Shown here: positions 24,645-35,436 of the stretch, in pieces | How positions within the stretch are numbered: the first letter of the stretch is position 1 | How the letters are laid out: each line of letters begins with the position of its first letter | Assembly: GCA_026545225.1 (NCBI GenBank) | Contig: CM048849.1 | Span: forward strand, 11,412,541 to 11,476,540 | Length of the DNA stretch: 64,000 nt | Direction of reading: 5' to 3' | Origin: Cornus controversa | Lineage: Eukaryota; Streptophyta; Magnoliopsida; Cornales; Cornaceae | Made by a program: the position numbers and the translations under genes | Notes under the pieces: model-generated | Told to the model about the DNA's origin: nothing | The model's database searches: none | The model's input: the letters and a program-made list of their open reading frames with translations, nothing else

Positions 24645-26100
24645 TCATATATAGTTATACACACACACACACACATATATATAAAGCATGAAATAAATGT
24701 ACGGAAAAGAGAACATGGAAATAATCAACAAGGTAAGTGGCGGAGAATCATATATTCACCAAGCCAACCTTCTCTAATGGAACTCTATGATTGGAGAACT
24801 TGAAGGATAGAGAGGGGTAGGACTCATCCCTACTAAGGGAGAGAGAGAAGCTTAAGAGACAAAAAATGTAGGGGAGAGCATGGGTGTGGAAGACAATGGA
24901 TGGCCCAAACAAGGTGCTAGGGGGTACTATTTATAGGCAATGATAGAATGATCTCTAATGGGCATTTCTGTAATTCACAACCTATATCTCAAATGAATCT
25001 TGTGACAACTGTCTCACCTACATGTGCGTCAGTTGTCGTATCCTATTTTTTTGCCACGATATAAGTTATGCTATTTGTTTAAACTTATTAGGCTTCGTTG
25101 AGGGGCTATAATTTGAAAGCTTGTAAAGTAAAATTTATAACCATATAAATATAAAATTAAGACTTCATGTGAGGAGTGGTGCATGGCAAAAGCAAGACTA
25201 GGGCGACAACTTAGGTGTGTTTTATGTTTTGACTTTTTGAGCTTCGTTGATATTAGACTCGAATTTAGGCTCATGAGATATCATTGGAAAGCTTGTAAAG
25301 TATAATTTCTAATCCTATAAATCATTTTGAAACTCTAAGTGATGAGTGAGATATGGTAGAAACAAGACTAATTTGTCAAAATTGGACCAAATGTAACTCC
25401 TCTTGTTTTAGGGTTTCGGTCAACGAGATACTTGGAAAGGATCATGATCCAAATTATAGTGTGTACTAAGGTTTTTGGGGCTTCCAGATATAGTGGTGAG
25501 GTCTACTAGTCGATCCAACAATCGAATTTTCGGGTTAGGTTTGAAATGACTGTTTTATCTATGCCTTAGGGCTTGGTCAAATGGACACTTGGGAGGGATT
25601 ACAATCCTAATGTGTGGTCTATCTGAATTTTTTTAGACCTTAAGGACACAACAAGGAAATCCTCTTGTTGATTTGATAATCGATTTGATGGGCAAGGTAC
25701 GAATTAACCATTTTGCCCCCATCTTAGGATTTGGTCAATTGGACACCTGGGAGGGATTATGATCCCAATATATGGCTACTCCTAAGATTTTTGGACCTTA
25801 TGAACACAATGGAAGAGTTTGGGGGGATGAAGTGCAAAATTATAATTTTGCCCTTCTATTGGATTTAGACAATTGGGTGTCCGAGGTCATGCTATCAACT
25901 TTGATCTAGGTGTATCCTAGGGTTTTAGGATATTTTGGATGTAATGGTGAAGTCTGATTTTCAATACCATGGTCAGATTTTCAGTTTTCCATTTTTGACC
26001 GCATATGGGGCCTTTCGTGGATTATGTTTGGAAGGCGAAATTATGATTCTTTGTTTCCATTGATGAATTTGAAATGATGTGGGGAGGATAAAAAATGGGG
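24645..26100. repeat. Unassigned repeat-like DNA with ~160-bp degenerate tandem units
   Basis: Phrases like 'TTGGTCAA(A/T)TGGACAC(T/C)TGGGAGGGATTA' recur at about 25412, 25571, 25729 and 25862, giving a degenerate period of about 133-160 bp. Another duplicated phrase, GGAAAGCTTGTAAAGTA, is at about 25288 with a relative at 25116. An (AC)n tract lies at 24661-24676. The stretch ends near GGGGTGTCCACAACAACA (26098), which could be an LTR end. No coding domain is seen. Confidence 0.4.
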
Positions 26101-26693
26101 TGTCCACAACAACATTTTTCATTTCTCTTAATCACAATACTAATTTTTCCATTTTATTTTATTGTTACTTGTTTCTCTATCTAAATTTGTTATGTTACTA
26201 TTGTTATTTTATTCAAAACTTAGGTAATCCTATTGTGTTATTTTTATTGTTTAATAGTTTTAGATTTTCTCAAAATATGTTATTTTGGTACTGTACAACA
26301 AAATAATGTGTTATAAAAATATATACTAACAATATTAGAAGGTTTCAATTTTTGCAGGAGCAAAACACGTGTGTTCTATTTGTTGGAGAGAGAGAAAAAA
26401 AAAAGAGAGAGACATCCACATTAACAAAAGAAATAAAAAGAAAATGGAAATACTTTATAAATTTCTTGAGAACTTTTTCAGTTGAAAAAAATGTATATTT
26501 TATTATACATTATTGAACGCAATACATAGAGAATTCGAAGTGTGGTCTAAGAATTTGTGATTTTTGAATCCGATATGATCTGTGAGAAGGCTTAATCCGG
26601 TCTGTGAAACATCGGATTGGACAAAAATCAATTAATTCATCATTTTTGTGATATTTCTTTGTTGAACAGACACTTGAATTATACTCCTATATA
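26101..26693. other. AT-rich DNA, no gene seen
   Basis: The 75-codon frame at 26079-26306 is low-complexity and lacks any recognisable domain. A GA tract lies at about 26383-26415. Confidence 0.3.
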
Positions 26694-27060
26694 TAGGGGT
26701 GTTTAAAAAATTCATGAATTCGAACTGTACCGGTCCGAATCGTGACTAATCCGTTGGTAATAATTTGATTATGGATTTAAAAGTTCGGATCTGGTGGCAA
26801 CAGTTCGATTGATGGGTTGGTGTCCAAAAAATTTGATTCGAACTGTGAAAGTTGAAATCGAGTTGTTACAAACTGTGACTAATATAATATTTATAAATAT
26901 AATTTATAATTTATATGATATATAAATATATACAGAATACAGGTTTACACTAGTTTAAAATTTAACTATATTATTTTTTCCAGTTTTAACCTACACATTC
27001 TTATACACTTATACATTAGGGTACCTATAATATTTCACATTTTCATTTTTGATAGTATTC
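26694..27060. mobile_element. Possible truncated hAT-type MITE (TAGGGGTG terminus)
   Basis: TAGGGGTGTTTAAAAAATTC at 26694 resembles the termini at 12184 and 27320. It is followed by repeated GAATTCGAACTG and GTTCGGAT words. I could not find the matching right terminus, so the end is approximate. Confidence 0.35.
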
Positions 27061-27106
27061 AGTTCACACTTTCACATGGAAGGGAGAGGGGTAGGAAAGG
27101 AATGAT

Positions 27107-27274
27107 TAGGGATGACAATTTGCCCCGCCTCGCCGGGTACCCGCCCTGTTTAAAACCTGATTATAGAACCGTTTAAGTAAACGAGGCAGGGATAGGTTTA
27201 GGGAGAATAATCTGTGCGAGTTCGGCGCTGGGGCGGGGTAAAGCCCTATCCCGACGGCCCGCCCTGCTCCATTT

Positions 27275-27316
<42 letters not shown>

Positions 27317-28936
27317 AAATAGGGGTGTACACGGTAATGTTCCTCACGGTTCTTGGTGGAACTGGAACTGAAACCGTTACTAACGGTTCCTAATTTTTGG
27401 AACTGGAACCGGAACCGTTAAGGGTTGGAACCCTGAGGAACCGAACCGATGTTCTCGGTTTGGTTCTGGTTCCGAACCGCGGTTCCTCAAATTTTTTTTT
27501 CTTCAAATGATTCAATGAAGCTTGAAAATGGCTCCATATTCATTGAATAAATGTGAGACGTGCAATATGAAAATGACACCCTATATATATATATAATTAT
27601 TATATTATATATATATATATATATATATATGTGCATATATTAAATATATGTGCATATATGTGCACATATATTAAATTAGGAACCGTTACCCCCAACGGTT
27701 CTAGTTCGATACAGTTCTACTATTCCTGGAATCGGAACTGTTGGCAACGGATCCTAATTTTAAGAACCGGAACCGAAACTGTAACCAACGGTTCGGTACG
27801 ATTCAGGTACGATTCTCCTCGATTTCGATTCCAACGGTTATTTATGCATCCCTATGTATAAGTATTATATATATATAATATATAAAAGAAACCTAGCCCT
27901 AAATTTACTAACATACCATTACTTATACAAAGGAACCCTAGCCTAAATCCAAAAATCCCAATCTTAATTCTCTCATTCAGCCGCTAGTTGAGAGCAGAGG
28001 TCTAGAACGAGTGAACGACAGTATACTCAGCTCCCACAGCCCCACTCCACCGCACTGTTGCTTGCCACCGTCCACGGAGCACCGTCGCTTTCCACCGGTG
28101 AGTTAACTCAATTCTCTTTCTCTCTCCTCATCGTCTTCACTCGAGTCTTCTATTTCTTCTTTTTATTTTTATTTTTTCTTCTTCTTCTTCTTCAAATTCA
28201 TTAATGGATAAATCTTTATCTTTCTTTTAGGCTACAGTTGATTCAATGATAGTTAATATGCTTATGTTAATTTCAAATTAGTTTTTTTTTTTTAATTCCA
28301 CATATGAGTGTTGGTATTTTGTGTTCATATCATCTATCCTACCATGATATGTTGTAAATTTTTATTCATGCTAATTTGATGTAAAGGATTCCAATCCTTT
28401 TGATTATTTTGGTTTCAATTTTCAAATGCTACGTTTATAAATAATTTTATTGAAACTTTTTATTTTATTTTATTAAAATTTTATCAACATTGATTCTTAC
28501 ACACGTGCATAGCAAATCATTTAGTAATTTTATTTGAGAGAGAAGGAAACTTCTACTTTTGGTACTCTTAATTTATTGCCATACAAAAATAATGTAATTT
28601 GTATATTCACTGAATTACAATAGAATATTTGCACGTTTTTATTTACTTGGTCAATGTAATTTTTTTGATTTGTGATTATTGAAATCTCTCTCTCACTCTC
28701 TCTGCGTTTTTCATATTGTGCAAATTTTTTATTTTATTTTGTTTAGATCAATTCATTATATTTGTTACTTATAAATGTCAACATTTGGATATAAAAAAAA
28801 TAGTATAAATGGGGCGGGCCGGGGAAGTTAAACGGATTTGGGAATAGGGTTTGGGGATGATTTTGTAAATGGTTGCGGGAACGAGGAAGGCAAAACCCGC
28901 CCCGCCCCGCCCCGCCCCGCCCCATTGCCATCCCTA
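27107..28936. mobile_element. hAT-like non-autonomous element with GC-rich ends
   Basis: The left end TAGGGATGACAATTTGCCCC and the right end, whose reverse complement is TAGGGATGGCAATGGGGCGG, form terminal inverted repeats. The right arm contains a (CCCCG)n run at 28899-28921. The flanking octamers GGAATGAT and GTAATGGA agree at only 5 of 8 bases, so the target duplication is uncertain. It contains a second hAT-type element (27320-27854). At about 27880-28100 is a segment that looks like a gene leader: TATATAAAAG, a C-rich untranslated stretch and CACCGGTGAGTT as a possible splice donor. No transposase is recognised. Confidence 0.6.
27320..27854. mobile_element. hAT-type MITE rich in GGAACCGTTA words
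   Basis: The termini TAGGGGTGTACACGG and, in reverse complement, TAGGGATGCATAAATAACCG are flanked by octamers TGTATAAA (27312-27319) and TGTATAAG (27855-27862), a hAT-size target duplication with one change. Both arms are filled with GGAACCG/CGGTTCC words around an AT-rich centre with (AT)n at about 27608-27630. The 76-codon frame at 27631-27861 is incidental. Confidence 0.75.
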
Positions 28937-29105
28937 GTAATGGAAGAAAATAATATATTGTGCTTGAAATGTTAGAAGGGAAAGAAAGATTTTTTTTCTT
29001 TCAAAAAAGGAAAAAAATAGCAACTTTTAATAAAATTTTATTAATACCAAATTTGCCCGAACAAAATCAAAATTACACCAAGTCCTAGGGTATGTTTTAA
29101 GTTTT
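28937..29105. other. AT-rich stretch, possible mL43 promoter region
   Basis: No TATA box can be assigned with confidence. The stretch lies between the hAT element and the probable 5' untranslated exon of the mL43 gene. Confidence 0.25.
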
Positions 29106-29287
29106 AATCCATTCAGATCTTCACTTTGAGGAAACCGGGAAACAAAGGCACTAAAGAGCTTCTCTGCTGTGGTTAATATACTGTTTCTTCTATTTAACCC
29201 AATCGTCACTTTGACGAAGGCAGAAAACAAAGGGCGAAACGAAGGAACGAGCTTCTCTTGCTGGTGGTTGAGCTTCTCTCTATTCAG
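29106..29287 (+). other. Probable 5' untranslated exon of the mL43 gene
   Basis: The stretch contains a partial internal duplication (CACTTTGAGGAAACCGGGAAA.. at 29122, CACTTTGACGAAGGCAGAAA.. at 29207, each followed by GAGCTTCTCT). It ends CTCTATTCAG followed by GTAAAT, a good splice donor at 29288. A matching acceptor, CATAGCCTTACAG, lies at 35410-35422, 14 bases before the mL43 ATG. If spliced, the intron (29288-35422) would contain the whole copia element. This is inference from splice-site shape and position; the exon's 5' limit is unknown. Confidence 0.35.
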
Positions 29288-30398
29288 GTAAATCAAACTC
29301 TATTGCTTCAATGGTGGTCTCTATATACAATTTTTTTTTTGATGTAGCAATGGGTAAATCAAACTCTTTTGCTTCATGTGGTTTCCTTCAAGATCCTAGA
29401 AATATTTTGAGAAAACTGATTAGTATGTTGACTGCAATATATTAATCCTCATTTGCTTTTTTAGTGGATGATGAAATAGTTTCAAGTGTTGTCAGTTATT
29501 CTAAGTTCTCCTAGGCTTTGCAACTTTGAATCTGGTGTAAAAAATGGTATCCACGATTGGAAAAACAACTCGTATGTGTAAACACCATGAATTTGACTAG
29601 GTTAAACTACAAGTATATCGAGGCATCTTTTTGAGCTTATTCTAGAATTTTGAATTTGGTTGGAAAATACTGTAGTATCAATAGTTGGTAAAAGAAAAAA
29701 TATAGAAAAGCCATGAACTAAACCATGTTAAAGTGTTATATATGGAGGCATCTCTTTGAGAAAACTGATTTTCAAGTATTGTTGGTGAAGAAGGGGGCAC
29801 ACTAAAATTAATTAATCCTAGGACTTTTTCATTATTATGACATGTTGTATTTATTTTAATCTTTCATAGATCTTTTGATTTTTTTTTTCTTAGTTCAACT
29901 ACAATTCTGAATAGATCTCTTGGCCATATGGTTTAATGTCCACAAAATGTCCCTATGAATCATACACCACAGACAAATAACGTAACTGTTTTCTTGCTTT
30001 CTGTCTCAATCCTTTTAACTCTGACAATTGTCTAAACTTTGCCCTTTTCTTCATCTATTGTCTTTGATGTCAACTTTTCAGATTTCAGCAATTTACACAG
30101 AAGTAAAAAAACTATCTAGTTAAGTGCATGGATTATGGACATCTTTAATTGGATTTGACATCTTCAATTGGCTTAAACATTAAATGTAAAATCCAATATA
30201 ATTTGTTATTTTCTTCAATTATTCTAAGTTCCAAGCAGAAGACATATTATTATTTTATCGTCTATCAACCAACTATAAATTGTTATTTGCTCAGCAATTG
30301 CATGTTTAACCTTCAAATTTGTCTTTTAAATATTAAAGGGTATGATGGTAAATTCATTAAAATAATTTTCTTTCCTTTCTTTCTCCAAACATGATTAC
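29288..30398 (+). other. Probable 5' UTR intron, left part
   Basis: AT-rich, stop-dense sequence without repeats I recognise. It lies between the predicted splice donor and the copia insertion. Confidence 0.3.
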
Positions 30399-30403
30399 TA
30401 TCA

Positions 30404-30664
30404 GAAGAAATATAGAAAAGAAGAAATAAAGTAGAAATATGTAATGGCTTGAATGAATTGTATCACTCATTTACAACTCTAGTATTTATAGATTAAAAGC
30501 ACATGTTAATATTACAAGAAAAGAAAAACAAATAAAATCACTGCGGATTCTATCCCTAAATATATGTGTAAATAAAGCTAAATCCCATGATTCTAGGCAA
30601 TCATATCTTGTCTAATATGGTAAGTCACATCCCATGATTCTAGGCTATCATATTTTTGTTAACA
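30404..30664 (-). repeat. 3' LTR of the copia element
   Basis: 261 bp, starting TGTTAACAAAAATATG on the minus strand. It includes a segment (about 30434-30497) that is missing from the 5' LTR, whereas the 5' LTR has a small tandem duplication of AATATTACAAGAAAG. The shared parts are nearly identical, suggesting a moderately recent insertion. Confidence 0.85.
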
Positions 30665-30669
30665 CTCCC

Positions 30670-31979
30670 CCTCAAGGTGGTGCGTGGGTATTTGAGATGC
30701 CCAACTTGGACAAGGCATCTTCAAACACAGTCTTGCTAATGCCCTTCGTAAGAATGTCTGCAAGTTGCTGAGAGGTAGTGACAAACGGAGTACAAATCTG
30801 TTTGGTAATGATCTTCTCTCGTATGAAAAGTCGATCTACCTCTATATGCTTAGTCTTGTCATGTTGAACGGGATTTGCTATAATGCTAATGGCAGACTTG
30901 TTGTCACAGTAAAGAGGAAAGGGAAGTGACACTGGTAGGCACAAATCTATCATCAACATTTTTAACCATTACAGCTCACGCTCCAAGAGCCATAGCCCTA
31001 TACTCTGCCTCTGCACTCGATCGAGAGACAACATCGTGCTTCATACTACATCAAGTATCCAAGTTGCCATGAATAGTAGTACAATAGTCAGAAGTTGACC
31101 TCCTATCTGAAATTGAACATATATAATCAGCATCTGTCCAAGCCTCAATCCGTAAGTGACCATGACTGGCAAACAAAATACCGCGGCCCGAACACCCCTT
31201 TAGGTAGCATAGGATCCGAATAGCTGCATCAAGCTGAGGGGTGCAAGGAGAGTGCATGAATTGACTCACGACACTCACAACATAAGCAATGTCAGGTCGA
31301 GTCATAGATAGATAAATGAGCTTCCCAACAAGTTGCTAATACTGACCAACATTCGACAATAACTACCCCTCAAAATCAGCCAACCAATGATTCTGCTCAA
31401 TTGGAGTATCAGCAGGACGAGCGCCAAGCTGGCAAGAAGCAGAAAGTAATTCAAGAAATACTTGTGCTGAGAGATGAAAATGCCAGTCTTGGAGCGAGCC
31501 ACCTCAATGCCCAAGAGGTACCGAAGGGGACCAAGATCCTTAATCTCAAACTGGCGGCCAAGATAACTCTTAACCTCAGCAATTTTGACAGTGTCATCTC
31601 TAGTAAGAACAATATCATCCACATACAAAATGAAAGCAACTGTTTTACCACCTGAATGGCGTAAGATCAAGGTATGATCAGTTGCACTCTGATGAAAACC
31701 AAGCTGGAGCATGGCTGTGCCAAAGCGATTAGACCAAGCTTGAGGGGACTGTTTGAGGCCATACAGGGAGTGACGAAGACAATATACCATCTTGGAATGA
31801 GCAGAAGAACGAAAGTCTGTCACCATTGAGAAATGCATCTTGACATCTAATTGAAAAAGAGGCCAAGAACGAATCGCAGCAATGGAAAATAAAACGCGGA
31901 TGGTGTTCATCTTGGCAACAGGGGCAAAAGTCTTGTGATAGTCTATGTCATGAGTTTGAGCATAACCCTTGGCAACCAA
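30670..31979 (-). pseudogene. Copia reverse transcriptase-RNase H, broken
   Basis: The minus-strand frame 31979-31302 begins near KGYAQTHDIDYHKTFAPVAK, the usual opening of copia RT. It carries SLYGLKQSPQAW and the catalytic YVDDI motif. The stretch after LDVKMHF is shortened and altered relative to the family, indicating an in-frame deletion, and a frameshift follows the domain. RNase H continues in 31305-31051 (TRPDIAY, WTDADY, DRRSTSDYC) and, after a stop-containing gap, in 30959-30672 (YCDNKSAISIIANP, KHIEVD, LADILTKG, ending KLGISNTHAP). The RNase H catalytic acids in DADY and CDNKSA are present. Together these copied template RNA into DNA; the breaks make them inactive as they stand. 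Confidence 0.85.
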
Positions 31980-32427
31980 TTAGGCTAACTGCAAACACCC
32001 AACTACAGCCCACAACCTTTCGTCCAACAGGAAGCGGAACCATATCCCAAGTCTGATTTTTCTCAAGTGCCTGCCATTCTTCAGTCATAGCATCACGCCA
32101 CTAAGGTTGTGCTAGTGCATCTGCAACACTAGAAGGAAGAGAAATCGAGGCAACAAAAGCAAGAAAACTCAGATAAGAGGATGAGAGAGCACAATCAAAA
32201 ACAAAATTTGAAATAGGATAAGTATAAGAAAGTTTACCCTTTCGAAGAGGAATAGGACGATCATCAAGCGGAACAACCTGAGTGTGTGGAGCTGGTGCTG
32301 AAGGGACATGGCTATTAGTTGTGGGAGTAGAAGCTTGAGCATGTTGTCTACGATTATAAACCTGTAAAAATGGAACAATTCCCCTTATTGGAGGGGTATC
32401 ACGAGGAATAGTAACAGAGGAAATAGG

Positions 32428-33900
32428 TCAAGGTAGAGGAGTTAAAGATGGAAGGAGGTGATCATCAACCGTGTTCAATGAGAACCACTCACTTTGAGAA
32501 TTAGCTGAACCGCTATAGTATGGTGTATGCTCAAAGAAAGAGACATCAATGGATATAAACTGTCTACAACTGGGAGGATGGTAACACCTGTAACCTTTCT
32601 GAGATTGAGAATAACCCAAAAATACACCCTTCAATGCCTTGGGATCAAGCTTTGTACGAGTCTGAGTTTGCCTTAACTGCAGAACAAATCACACACACCC
32701 AAATACCTGCTAGGGAATCGAAAAAAGAGATTGATTGGGATGTAGGTTTGAGAATGGGGCTGCAAAGTTATGAACCCTAGAAGGGGTCCTATTAATGATG
32801 TAGACAGCTGTAAGAACTGCATCTCCCCAAAACGACCGGCAAACATTAATGCTAGAACGACCATTCTGTTGAGGGTTTTGAATATTAGACATTTTATGCT
32901 CAATTCCAAATTTTGTATACAACCGTTGTACCTCCCCATAATAGTACTTTGTACCATGATCAGATTTGAATTTTTTAATGGTATGACCATACTGAGTCTG
33001 AACCATTGTCACAAGTTTTTTAAAAATAATGTACACCTCATTCTTGGTCTTGACTATGATCATCAATAAACAACGCAAAATATCGAAATCCAAGACTAGA
33101 AATAACTGGGGAAGGCCCCCACACATCTGAATGAACAAGATCAAAAGGTGCTAAAGCAATTTTACTCCTACTAGTAGGATAATTGGAACAAACATGTTTA
33201 GCTAAGTGACACGTTTCGCAAGATAGATCTGAGATTGTCACATTACTAAATAAAGAAGAAAACAAATGTTTTAAATAACCAAAAGAAATGTGTCCTAAGC
33301 GCAAGTGCCAATGCATAACCGGCGTTTTATTAGATGAAACAAAACTAGAAAAGGAAAATGGATGTGCGTGAGGTGACAAAGGAGCATCCAACAGGTATAG
33401 GCCGTTCACTTCATGCCCACTGCCATTTGTCTGCTTTGACACCAGATCCTGAAAAACACAGTGAGATGGAAAGAACGTTACGCTACAATTTAATTTTTTT
33501 GTAACACTACTAACTAAAAAATAAGATTAGTAGTAAGCTGTGCAACATGAAGTGTATCCGATAAAGTTAAAGGAGTAACAAATATATTTCCCTTCCTAGC
33601 AATGGAAGATGGAGAGCCATTCGCAAGGCGTATCTTGCGATGGCCAGAGTAGATACTATAAGAGTGGAAGGAGGATGACATACCAGTTATATTGTCTGAA
33701 GCACCAGAATCAATGATCCATGGTGTCGAAGATGTAGATATGCTATGTACAGATGCAATAGTACCTGAGTGGGCATACGTGGAGGTTGGCTGGGATGATG
33801 CCTTCATCTGATTGAAGAACTGTTTGAACTTGTCCAAATTAGCCTGAGTCAAGGTAATTGTGGCAGAGGATGAAGCGGCAGAGTTGTCAAGGGTCAACAA
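32428..33900 (-). pseudogene. Copia protease and integrase, broken
   Basis: Frame 33900-33514 carries the aspartic protease signature WIIDSGASDNITG. Frame 33442-33038 has the GAG-pre-integrase zinc-binding pattern (H..H then CETCHLAKH) followed by the integrase core (LVHSDVWGPSP, with the first catalytic Asp, and FALFIDDHS, with the second). A shifted frame, 33144-32710, continues the core (DHGTKYYYGEV, NPQQNGRS in place of the usual PQQNGVAERKN), with the catalytic Glu region degraded. Frame 32634-32428 has KGVFLGYSQSQKGYRCY, the conserved end of copia integrase. At least three frameshifts separate these pieces. Confidence 0.8.
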
Positions 33901-33909
33901 CGAGTTTGA

Positions 33910-34671
33910 CTGTGTAACTGGATGCGTAGAGGATCTGGGTTGTTGTTGTTTCTGTTGTGGTGGACGTGCACGTAGTGCATAACAACGAGATTTGATGTGA
34001 CCGACCTTCCTGCAATGGTCACACTGTCCATGCTGTCGTCCAGGAGGAGGGCCGTTTCTTAAGTATTAGGAACACGAACTGCCATAGCGGAGCGATCAAC
34101 AGAAACAACACCTAACGGATGAATCCGACGACTCTCATCTGGCAACACATATGAGTATGCATCTTCCAAAGCAGGGAATGAAGACAAGCCCAACAAATGA
34201 ATACGAGCATACTCAAACTCATCGTTGAATCCAGCAAGAAACTCAAATAGCACGAAGCCTAGCTATGTAACCTGAAACTGTCAAGTCACCTTGAGTAATC
34301 CTAGTGATATCTTGCCCCAACTGAAAAATCCTTACATTATTCTGCCTCTGAGAATAAGTGCGTTGTATCGAAACCCAAATATGCTTAGTTGTCTTCATAA
34401 ACATGTAGCCAATAGTTATGTTTGGCTGTATTGAATTGACCAGCCAAGACGTAACCATGGCTTTATCTGCAAACCACTGTGGATATGTCTTATCTGCCTC
34501 AGTTGGCTCTTTCTCAGAACCAGTAATATAGCCAATCTTGTCTTTGCCACCAATGAACATCTTGGTAGAATGTGCCCAAATCAAATAGTTGGAATCATCC
34601 AACTTCACGGTGGTGATTTGAAGTCCTGGATGCTCTGATGAGTTGGTGGGAAAAATGGCACCACCACCCAC
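33910..34671 (-). pseudogene. Copia Gag nucleocapsid, broken
   Basis: Frame 34671-34243 begins MGGGAIFPTNSSEHPGLQIT and contains KLDDSNYLIWAHSTKMFIGG and IWVSIQRTYSQRQNNVRIFQ, typical of plant copia Gag (UBN2/retrotrans_gag). A frameshift moves to 34253-34059 (LFEFLAGFNDEFEYARIHLL). A second shift leads to a CCHC zinc knuckle (CDHCRKVGHIKSRCYA) at about 34030-33983. Gag would have packaged element RNA; here it cannot be translated as one protein. Confidence 0.8.
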
Positions 34672-35007
34672 AGAATTCGAGCCATGAGAATTAACAGTCT
34701 GAAGCTGCCATACTCTATCACATGATAATAAATGACTCCAAAAAATACTACAAATTTTGTCAACTAATCAAAAAATGTCTTCTTAGACTATAAATAAACA
34801 ACAATGTCTCCTCAGACCATTTCTAGGAGCGCTGCCACTTATATACAGCCGGACAACCTCCTTCTGTAGACATACAATAATTTGCCCAAGCCCTTCTAGG
34901 TGTTGGAGACCAAGTATAAAAACTTAACCAACCCTAGAAGAGTAAAAAAACTTGTAAAGTTGTCTGCTCTAATAGAAGATAGAAGGAAAAAAAGAGAAAA
35001 GGATACG

Positions 35008-35020
35008 GCTCTGATATCAA
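35008..35020 (-). other. Met-tRNA primer-binding site of the copia element
   Basis: TGATATCAGAGCC on the minus strand directly after the 5' LTR, one mismatch from the usual TGGTATCAGAGCC. The same variant is used by the TRIM at 11127. Confidence 0.8.
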
Positions 35021-35244
35021 GAAGAAATATAGAAAAGAAGAAATAAATTAAAAGAGCACATGTTAATATTACAAGAAAGGAAAACAAATATTACAAGAAA
35101 GAAAAAACAAATAAAATCACCGTGGATTCTATGTCTAAATATATGCGTAAATAAAGCTAAATCCCATGATTCTAGGCAATCATATCTTATCTAATATGGT
35201 AAGTCACATCCCATGATTCTAGGCTATCATATTTCTGCGAAAAC
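35021..35244 (-). repeat. 5' LTR of the copia element
   Basis: 224 bp, directly followed on the minus strand by the primer-binding site. Its first bases are altered relative to the TGTTAAC start of the 3' LTR. Confidence 0.8.
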
Positions 35245-35436
35245 TATCATTTCCTTTCTTTTCCTTCATTAATCAACCAAACATGATAAAAGGTTAATAC
35301 TATCCTTCCCTTTCCTTTCTTTTCTTTTCCCTCATAACTAATGTTGTCCTTTCTTTTCTTTTCCCTCATAACTAATGTTGTCCTTTCTTTTCTTTTTCAT
35401 TGTACCAAACATAGCCTTACAGATTTTGTTTCTCAA

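Larger units (their letters stand above)
30404..35244 (-). mobile_element. Ty1/copia retrotransposon, complete but decayed
   Basis: The element reads on the minus strand. It is bounded by the direct pentamer TATCA (30399-30403 and 35245-35249). LTRs are 35021-35244 (5') and 30404-30664 (3'). Next to the 5' LTR is GGCTCTGATATCA (35008-35020), the complement of a Met-tRNA primer site. Next to the 3' LTR is TTGAGGGGGAG (minus strand, 30665-30675), the polypurine tract, followed by TGTTAAC. Gag, protease, integrase, RT and RNase H follow in copia order, broken by frameshifts and stops. It sits 192 bp upstream of the mL43 start codon, probably in the gene's 5' UTR intron and in opposite orientation. 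Confidence 0.9.
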
